From the NCBI GenBank assembly GCA_039029935.1, contig JBCCFC010000481.1, positions 1 to 9,280 on the forward strand: 9,280 bases of DNA, written 5' to 3'. The notes under the pieces are model-generated. The model ran no database searches. It saw nothing but the letters and a program-made list of their open reading frames with translations, and was not told the DNA's origin. The position numbers and the translations under genes are program-made. This document shows positions 1-3,544 of the stretch, in pieces. Each line of letters starts with the position of its first letter. The first letter of the stretch is position 1. The stretch is from G039029935 sp039029935 (GTDB taxonomy: Bacteria > Chloroflexota > Anaerolineae > Caldilineales > Caldilineaceae).

Positions 1-206
1 CTCGAGGAGCAACTCACTCTAGCTAACAGGAGGTCGTAAAGACAATTGTGTTAGCACAGACACCCTTTTGAGGTGTCTGTCACCAATTTCATGCTGAATT
101 AGCTTCTATACAATACCATAAAAAGCTATATTTTTAGAGATTGGTTACAATACCTAATTATAAAGGTATCTTATTGTTAAAATTATTTTTGAAAGGAGGC
201 GTATTG
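1..206. other. AT-rich hairpin-rich spacer at window edge
   Basis: No supportable gene is visible. A frame open from base 1 stops at 37-39 (LEEQLTLANRRS) and could be the tail of an upstream gene, but 12 codons cannot identify it. Perfect stems occur at 22-28 with 49-55 (GCTAACA/TGTTAGC), immediately followed by 56-64 with 72-80 (ACAGACACC/GGTGTCTGT, 7-nt loop). Others lie at 100-105 with 123-128 (TAGCTT/AAGCTA) and 150-155 with 164-169 (ATACCT/AGGTAT). The 56-80 hairpin could be a terminator, but no T-run follows it. Confidence 0.5.
56..80. repeat. Perfect 9-bp hairpin (ACAGACACC / GGTGTCTGT)
   Basis: Inverted repeat with a 7-nt loop. The right arm extends into GGTGTCTGTCAC (72-83), which matches 10 of 12 bases of the reverse complement of GTAATAGACACC, present at 345-356 and 376-387. 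It may be a terminator for something upstream or one end of a small mobile element. With no T-tract a Rho-independent terminator is only weakly supported. Confidence 0.5.
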
Positions 207-290
207 ATGCAGTATCAAACCAACACAACAAATGGTGCAGAAGTGAGCACGGTACGTCGCCAGCAACATGGGGTTTCAACCCCATGCTAA
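207..290 (+). CDS. 27-residue small ORF with strong Shine-Dalgarno (possible transposase-tail remnant)
   Basis: The ATG at 207 lies 7 nt after GAAAGGAGG (191-199), the best ribosome binding site in the window. The reading is MQYQT at the start and GVSTPC at the end, before TAA at 288-290. I do not recognise the peptide. Its basic, Ser/Thr-rich tail and the perfect hairpin over its last codons (CATGGGG/CCCCATG, 267-286) recall the 3' ends of IS200/IS605 tnpB genes, where coding tail and right-end RNA structure overlap. A fused start and end of a deleted tnpB is one reading. A real microprotein or a leader peptide for the structure that follows is another. No length or composition test can separate these. 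Confidence 0.3.
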   Translation: MQYQTNTTNGAEVSTVRRQQHGVSTPC

Positions 291-399
291 TACGGGAAAC
301 CTGTTAAAACCAGGTTGTGTCCAGTACACTTTAGTGTACTTCCCGTAATAGACACCGAATTGATTCGGTGGTTTTGTAATAGACACCAAATCAAGTGTC
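267..399 (+). ncRNA. Candidate structured RNA: hairpin, three-way junction, two more hairpins
   Basis: Perfect complementary stems follow one another. First comes CATGGGG/CCCCATG (267-273, 280-286). Then an outer stem TACGGGA/TCCCGTA (291-297, 341-347) encloses AACCTG/CAGGTT (298-303, 311-316) and AGTACAC/GTGTACT (323-329, 334-340), which makes a compact three-way junction with almost no unpaired bases. CACCGAA/TTCGGTG (353-359, 364-370, TTGA loop) and GACAC/GTGTC (382-386, 395-399) follow. The density of exact stems is far above that of the rest of the window. The strand and function are not proven. An insertion-sequence end with its guide-type RNA, a MITE, or a stand-alone RNA are all possible. 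Confidence 0.4.
345..387. repeat. Two direct copies of GTAATAGACACC
   Basis: The 12-mer occurs at 345-356 and 376-387, 31 bp apart, each at the foot of a hairpin. A near-match in inverted orientation lies at 72-83 (GGTGTCTGTCAC, 10 of 12). The arrangement would suit terminal and subterminal repeats of a small element of about 316 bp (72-387), but I see no convincing target-site duplication. Confidence 0.35.
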
Positions 400-675
400 C
401 TTTGGGCGCGATGGTTCTCTTTTTGGCTACGTATCTACCACTTCAATCAGTATTGTTCTTTTTCCATTTCGTTTCATAACAACATAGTTTAACGGTTACT
501 TGAACCGATCCTATCCGCGTTTTTGGATTGTCCGTTTTTAGGATTGATCTAAATCCTAGCAGTCTGCTTTTGGTTATTGGTGTTATGCCATTTGGCAATA
601 AGCAGTCCATGTGATGGCATCCAAAATTGGTTAGGGTAATTTTACTCATCTATCAATCCACACGGCACGTGCGCT
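400..675. other. Intergenic region upstream of the RIO kinase, no supportable gene
   Basis: This stretch is T-rich with several short inverted repeats: TAGGATT/AATCCTA (539-545, 552-558), ATGCCAT/ATGGCAT (585-591, 614-620) and the palindrome GCACGTGC (665-672). A 68-codon minus-strand frame (443-649) has no ribosome binding site and no recognisable motif, so it is not annotated as a gene. I could not find a convincing -35/-10 pair for the kinase gene here. Confidence 0.4.
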
Positions 676-1887
676 ATGCGTACATTGTGTTGTTTTCTGA
701 TTGATAGTGTGCTTCCTATCTATGCCCCCGATAGTATATTTTTTTTACCATATTCCATAGTGACGTTAAGGAAAATTTTTACCTTGAATACAAATACAAC
801 ATCTTTAAATAATTATCAAACTGATTTGTACCAGGTTGACTTATATGCAGATGATACAACATTTGTCAACCATAACACCTATAATGACCATTTTGACGAG
901 GAGGCACAGACTGCATATTATGAGGAACGATTTCAATTAAATGGCGGCGAACGTCAGCCACGTCATCGTAAAAAGAAAGCCAATCATCGCCCCAAGAAAA
1001 CGCAGGCACAAATCTTGCAAGAGATTGCCGAGACAACGGGTTTGGAACGGGGCTTTGAGACCACCTACTCACAGACACGCTATGAGGAAACCTTTTTGTT
1101 GAATTCAGTGCGCTTGTTCTATGAGGAGGAGTTGATCAGCGATATCTTGGCCCAGGTGAAAGGTGGCAAAGAGGCCAGTGTCTATCGTTGTGAGGCCACA
1201 CCAGCGACGGGTGTTAAACTGTTAGCGGCCAAGGTCTATCGTCCACGACAGTTCCGCAATCTGCGTAATGACAAGATGTACCGCGAGGGGCGCAAGCTGA
1301 TGTCACCAACGGGTGGCCCTGTCGAAAAGGTGGACAGCCGTACACGACGCGCACTCAAGAATAAATCATCCTATGGTGCACAGGTGTCTCATACATCGTG
1401 GCTCATGCATGAGTTTGCCACCTTGGAAAAACTCTACAACGCAGGGGCAGCAGTCCCCAAACCCTACACGGCCAGTGAAAATGCCATTCTCATGGGCTAT
1501 GTGGGGGATGCGGGTGTTGCTGCACCGACGTTGCAGGAAGTCTCAATGGACCGCGATGAAGCGCATGAACTTTTTCAAGAAGTCATCCGCAACATCGAGT
1601 TGATGCTGGCGTTTGATCTCATTCATGGGGATTTGTCCGCATTTAACATCCTCTACTGGGAAGGCCAGATCACATTGATCGACTTCCCACAGGTCGTGAG
1701 TACAGCAGGCAATCCCAACGCTCGTCAGATTTTGCAGCGCGATGTACAGCGTGTCTGCGAATATTTTGAGAATCAGGGAGTTCTCTGCGATGCACGCGCA
1801 TTGTCCAACCGTCTTTGGTATCAACACGCCAAGGTGGGGGATCGTGACCGCTTGGCCGATTTCTCACGGGCGACGTTGGAGGAATAG
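676..1887 (+). CDS. RIO1-family serine protein kinase / ATPase
   Basis: This is an atypical protein kinase of the RIO family. In archaea and eukaryotes RIO1 acts in small-subunit ribosome maturation; the role of bacterial members is poorly known. The nucleotide-binding loop reads GGKEASVY (163-170). The ATP lysine is K186 in AAKVYR and the helix-C glutamate is probably E246. The catalytic loop HGDLSAFN (317-324) gives D319 and N324, and the metal aspartate is D336 in LIDFPQ. The RIO1-type insert between the ATP lysine and helix C is present (about 200-240). Typical single-domain members have roughly 260-290 residues, and this frame has 403. Residues 1-36 are hydrophobic, AT-rich and lack a ribosome binding site at ATG 676. 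TTG 784 (residue 37), with AAGGA at 768-772, is a plausible real start; GTG 760 is less so. A basic stretch (RHRKKKANHRPKK, 96-108) precedes the kinase core. The gene is monocistronic and convergent with the next one. Confidence 0.9.
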   Translation: MRTLCCFLIDSVLPIYAPDSIFFLPYSIVTLRKIFTLNTNTTSLNNYQTDLYQVDLYADDTTFVNHNTYNDHFDEEAQTAYYEERFQLNGGERQPRHRKKKANHRPKKTQAQILQEIAETTGLERGFETTYSQTRYEETFLLNSVRLFYEEELISDILAQVKGGKEASVYRCEATPATGVKLLAAKVYRPRQFRNLRNDKMYREGRKLMSPTGGPVEKVDSRTRRALKNKSSYGAQVSHTSWLMHEFATLEKLYNAGAAVPKPYTASENAILMGYVGDAGVAAPTLQEVSMDRDEAHELFQEVIRNIELMLAFDLIHGDLSAFNILYWEGQITLIDFPQVVSTAGNPNARQILQRDVQRVCEYFENQGVLCDARALSNRLWYQHAKVGDRDRLADFSRATLEE

Positions 1888-1902
1888 TGGGGCGGTAGGC
1901 CA

Positions 1903-1955
1903 GTAGGTCGGTGAATCTGTACCGAATACCGACCCACCGAATACCAACCTACCCA
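1903..1955. repeat. GGTCGGT/ACCGACC fold-back repeat, copy 1
   Basis: A G-rich arm (GTAGGTCGGT) is followed by a C-rich arm made of ACCGAATACC-like units (ACCGAATACCGACCCACC..., then AACCTACC). The arms pair partly, for example GGTCGGT with ACCGACC. The same vocabulary recurs in the same orientation at 2975-3068, on the other side of the 2025-2798 gene. This is an intergenic low-complexity repeat family of unknown role. Confidence 0.6.
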
Positions 1956-1972
1956 TCTACTAGCATCTACAC

Positions 1973-2011
1973 AGAGGCACGAGGCGAGACCAGAATCCGT
2001 CTCGTGCCTCT
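1973..2011. terminator. Strong 11-bp stem-loop between convergent genes, probable bidirectional terminator
   Basis: AGAGGCACGAG (1973-1983) pairs perfectly with CTCGTGCCTCT (2001-2011) around a 17-nt loop. A competing inner pairing, CGAGAC (1985-1990) with GTCTCG (1999-2004), shares part of the right arm. It sits 86 bp after the kinase stop and 14 bp after the stop of the minus-strand gene, which suits termination of both. Neither side has a T-run, so it may instead block 3' exonucleases or act with Rho. Confidence 0.5.
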
Positions 2012-2024
2012 ACGCGTCTGCAAC

Positions 2025-2798
2025 CTACTGCATCACCAACGGTAAGTAAATGGTGGGTGTATTCTGTTCAAGGGATGGTGCAATCACCAACTCCGCGCCA
2101 ACGCCTTCAATGACAGGCTCACTCATGACAGGTAGGCTGGTTGGTGGATCAACCGTTCCTGTAACAGGGTTGGTGAGTGATGTACCAGCTTGGACCAGCG
2201 GCACGTTGATAGACGCGTTTTGCATAAAATTTAGCGCACCATTCTCTTCTAATGACCCAACCACATCTACACCAAACATCAACGTCTCTAGTGATGTGGG
2301 CAACGCTTCATTAATATCCACAGCAAAGCGAATCGTGGTTACACGTTCACTCGGTTGCAACGCATCTAACGAAATCACACAGGTTTGTCCGGCCAGATGA
2401 CCATCAGGACAGGGGCGATGGCTGGCTGATCCCGGTGGAACTGCGGTCAGTCCCCACCGTTCATCGCTGCCATTTCTATCAAAAACTGTAAAATTCGGGA
2501 TTGTTGCAATGAATAATGGTGCAAAGATGGTCTGATTTGTGTCGTTAAAAACTGTTACAATAGTAAGTAGCGTGGTGCCCGGGGTTGCCTGTCCCGTATC
2601 ATCAACGCTATTTGGCTCAACTTCGATGGTAAAGTCCAATGTTGGTGTGGACGCAGTTTGTTGCAGTTGATGGGACATGTCTGCCGCGCTGACTGGCTGA
2701 ATATTCAGCGCGACATTGACACCAGCAATGAGGCCAGCTTGGTTGAGCAAGAATCCCAGCCAAACCACCAATATGATGTAGATATAGGTACGCGTCAT
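2025..2798 (-). CDS. Exported protein with DUF11/Ig-like domain and YLPLV C-terminal tail
   Basis: Residues 1-38 form a signal peptide: MTRTYIY, then a long hydrophobic core, then VSA-A, so cleavage is likely after A38 or A39. Residues about 54-202 form a beta-rich domain of the kind found in DUF11/bacterial Ig-like surface proteins. It has a sentence-like pattern of hydrophobic strands (TTLLTIVTVFNDT, TTIRFAVDIN) and two cysteines (C130, C140) that could form a disulfide. A Pro/Thr/Ser-rich linker (205-245) leads to the last eight residues, IYLPLVMQ. Many Chloroflexota exported proteins end in similar YLPLV motifs, possibly a sorting or anchoring signal; that role is inference. The start is supported by AAAAGAG about 9 bases upstream. 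The gene is transcribed alone, convergent with the kinase and divergent from the cyclase. No enzyme motif is visible, so an envelope or matrix role is only a guess. Confidence 0.75.
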   Translation of the reverse strand: MTRTYIYIILVVWLGFLLNQAGLIAGVNVALNIQPVSAADMSHQLQQTASTPTLDFTIEVEPNSVDDTGQATPGTTLLTIVTVFNDTNQTIFAPLFIATIPNFTVFDRNGSDERWGLTAVPPGSASHRPCPDGHLAGQTCVISLDALQPSERVTTIRFAVDINEALPTSLETLMFGVDVVGSLEENGALNFMQNASINVPLVQAGTSLTNPVTGTVDPPTSLPVMSEPVIEGVGAELVIAPSLEQNTPTIYLPLVMQ

Positions 2799-3270
2799 AT
2801 CATCGAACTCTTTTCATCGCTCATATCAAAAAAGTGTGTAAACCAATGATTTCGCCTTTGGGTAATTATTTCGTTTATCCACTGACTGAATATGAGCTTT
2901 TTTCATCGCCACACAAACGAACCTTATTTCACAAAATAGCGTCATATAAGTTTGAAACGAATCTGGAGCAGTAATCAGTGGGTCAGTAGGTCAGTGGGTC
3001 AGTAGGTCAGTACCAACCTACCGAACACCGACCTACCGAACACCGACCTACCGAGAATATCGACCCAACCAATTACCAGTCATGATAACTCCATTATCCC
3101 TCGATTCTTTTAACCAGAGCCTTACAATCGCATGTCGGAATAGATACGACAATTGGACTGTTTCTTCCAGTAAGGGGCGCAATCGGTTTGGGTTTACTTA
3201 TCTGGGGGTTTGTTTAAATAAATAAACATCAACAGACCGATGGAGAGATCGCAAGGATTCGACTGTTCTT
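2799..3270. other. Intergenic region between divergent genes, no supportable gene
   Basis: Apart from the fold-back repeat at 2975-3068, this stretch holds GCTCATAT (2819-2826) and ATATGAGC (2890-2897), an 8-bp inverted repeat 63 nt apart that could be a regulatory or hairpin element for the minus-strand gene. It also holds two direct copies of TTTTCATCGC (2811-2820, 2902-2911) and TGTTTA/TAAACA (3211-3216, 3223-3228). A 42-codon frame ending at 3217 (GAIGLGLLIWGFV) looks membrane-like and could be a gene remnant, but it has no start codon with a binding site. Confidence 0.4.
2975..3068. repeat. GGTCAGT/ACCGACCT fold-back repeat, copy 2
   Basis: The left arm is an 8-bp tandem array, TCAGTGGG alternating with TCAGTAGG, four units plus TCAGT (2975-3011). 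The right arm is a 15-bp tandem array, CCTACCGAACACCGA, with two exact units (3017-3031, 3032-3046) and a third degenerate one (3047-3063). The G-rich and C-rich arms can pair in several registers, for example GTAGGT (3003-3008) with ACCTAC (3016-3021). It has the same orientation and style as 1903-1955. Confidence 0.7.
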
Positions 3271-3279
3271 TGTTATAAT
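3271..3279 (+). promoter_or_regulatory. Extended -10 promoter (TGTTATAAT) for the cyclase transcript
   Basis: The element is TGn followed by a perfect TATAAT (3274-3279), an extended -10 of the sigma70 class, which needs little or no -35. No good -35 is seen at the expected distance. Transcription would begin near 3286, giving a leader of about 260 nt before the cyclase ATG at 3545. Confidence 0.5.
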
Positions 3280-3309
3280 AAAGAGCAGATTGATCAGTTA
3301 TCGCGGCAT

Positions 3310-3518
3310 CTTGTATAGATATATAAGTCATTGTATCCACTTAATATTCTGGTGTACTTGTAGGAATTTGATATATCAAACCCCTACAAACCACGAGCGA
3401 TTAAGCGCGTACAAGCCATTCGCCATATGTTATTTTTATGATATAGGAAAGTATAAAATCAGCCAAGAGATACGGTCAGATTCTGGCTGAAAGCTGACGG
3501 CTGATTCGCTGAAAGCTT
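3310..3518 (+). promoter_or_regulatory. Structured 5' leader of the cyclase gene, candidate attenuator/cis-regulatory RNA
   Basis: Several stems occur between the promoter and the gene. A 7-bp hairpin with one G-T pair lies at 3310-3327. A near-symmetric 32-base hairpin lies at 3358-3389: TTGTAGG/CCTACAA outside, a 2x2 mismatch, then the palindrome TTTGATATATCAAA. AATCAGCC (3457-3464) can pair with GGCTGATT (3499-3506), or its core TCAGCC with GGCTGA (3485-3490). AAAGCT (3490-3495) can pair with AGCTTT (3513-3518), which is followed by Ts. Mutually exclusive pairings ending in a U-run are what an attenuator needs. The 32-base palindrome could instead be a protein-binding operator. No known riboswitch class is recognised. 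Confidence 0.4.
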
Positions 3519-3522
3519 TTTT
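3490..3522 (+). terminator. Weak terminator-like hairpin before the cyclase start
   Basis: AAAGCT (3490-3495) pairs with AGCTTT (3513-3518), and a run of six Ts covers 3517-3522. The stem is short and the loop is 17 nt, so alone it is a poor terminator. It overlaps direct repeats of GCTGAAAGCT (3486-3495, 3508-3517) and competes with the 3457-3464/3499-3506 pairing. Confidence 0.3.
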
Positions 3523-3544
3523 ATGTTAATACTTTATTGATATT

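Noticed and set aside
443..649. 68-codon minus-strand frame upstream of the RIO kinase
   Set aside because: No Shine-Dalgarno, no domain or recognisable motif, and it overlaps several inverted repeats. It is likely an accidental frame in AT-rich spacer.
2975..3068. Possible CRISPR-like array
   Set aside because: The units are 8 and 15 bp in direct tandem without unique spacers. This is a tandem/fold-back repeat, not a CRISPR.
3089..3217. 42-codon frame ending GAIGLGLLIWGFV, possible membrane-protein remnant
   Set aside because: No start codon with a binding site and too short to identify. Noted only as a possible gene fossil.
3082..3225. Short ATG frame of 47 codons in the divergent spacer
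   Set aside because: No ribosome binding site and no recognisable motif; overlaps another unsupported frame.
3290..3490. 66-codon frame with a TTG start in the cyclase leader
   Set aside because: Poor start context and an odd composition rich in Ile, Tyr and Cys. It runs through the hairpins of the leader. It starts just after the expected transcription start, so a leader peptide is not excluded, but it is unsupported.
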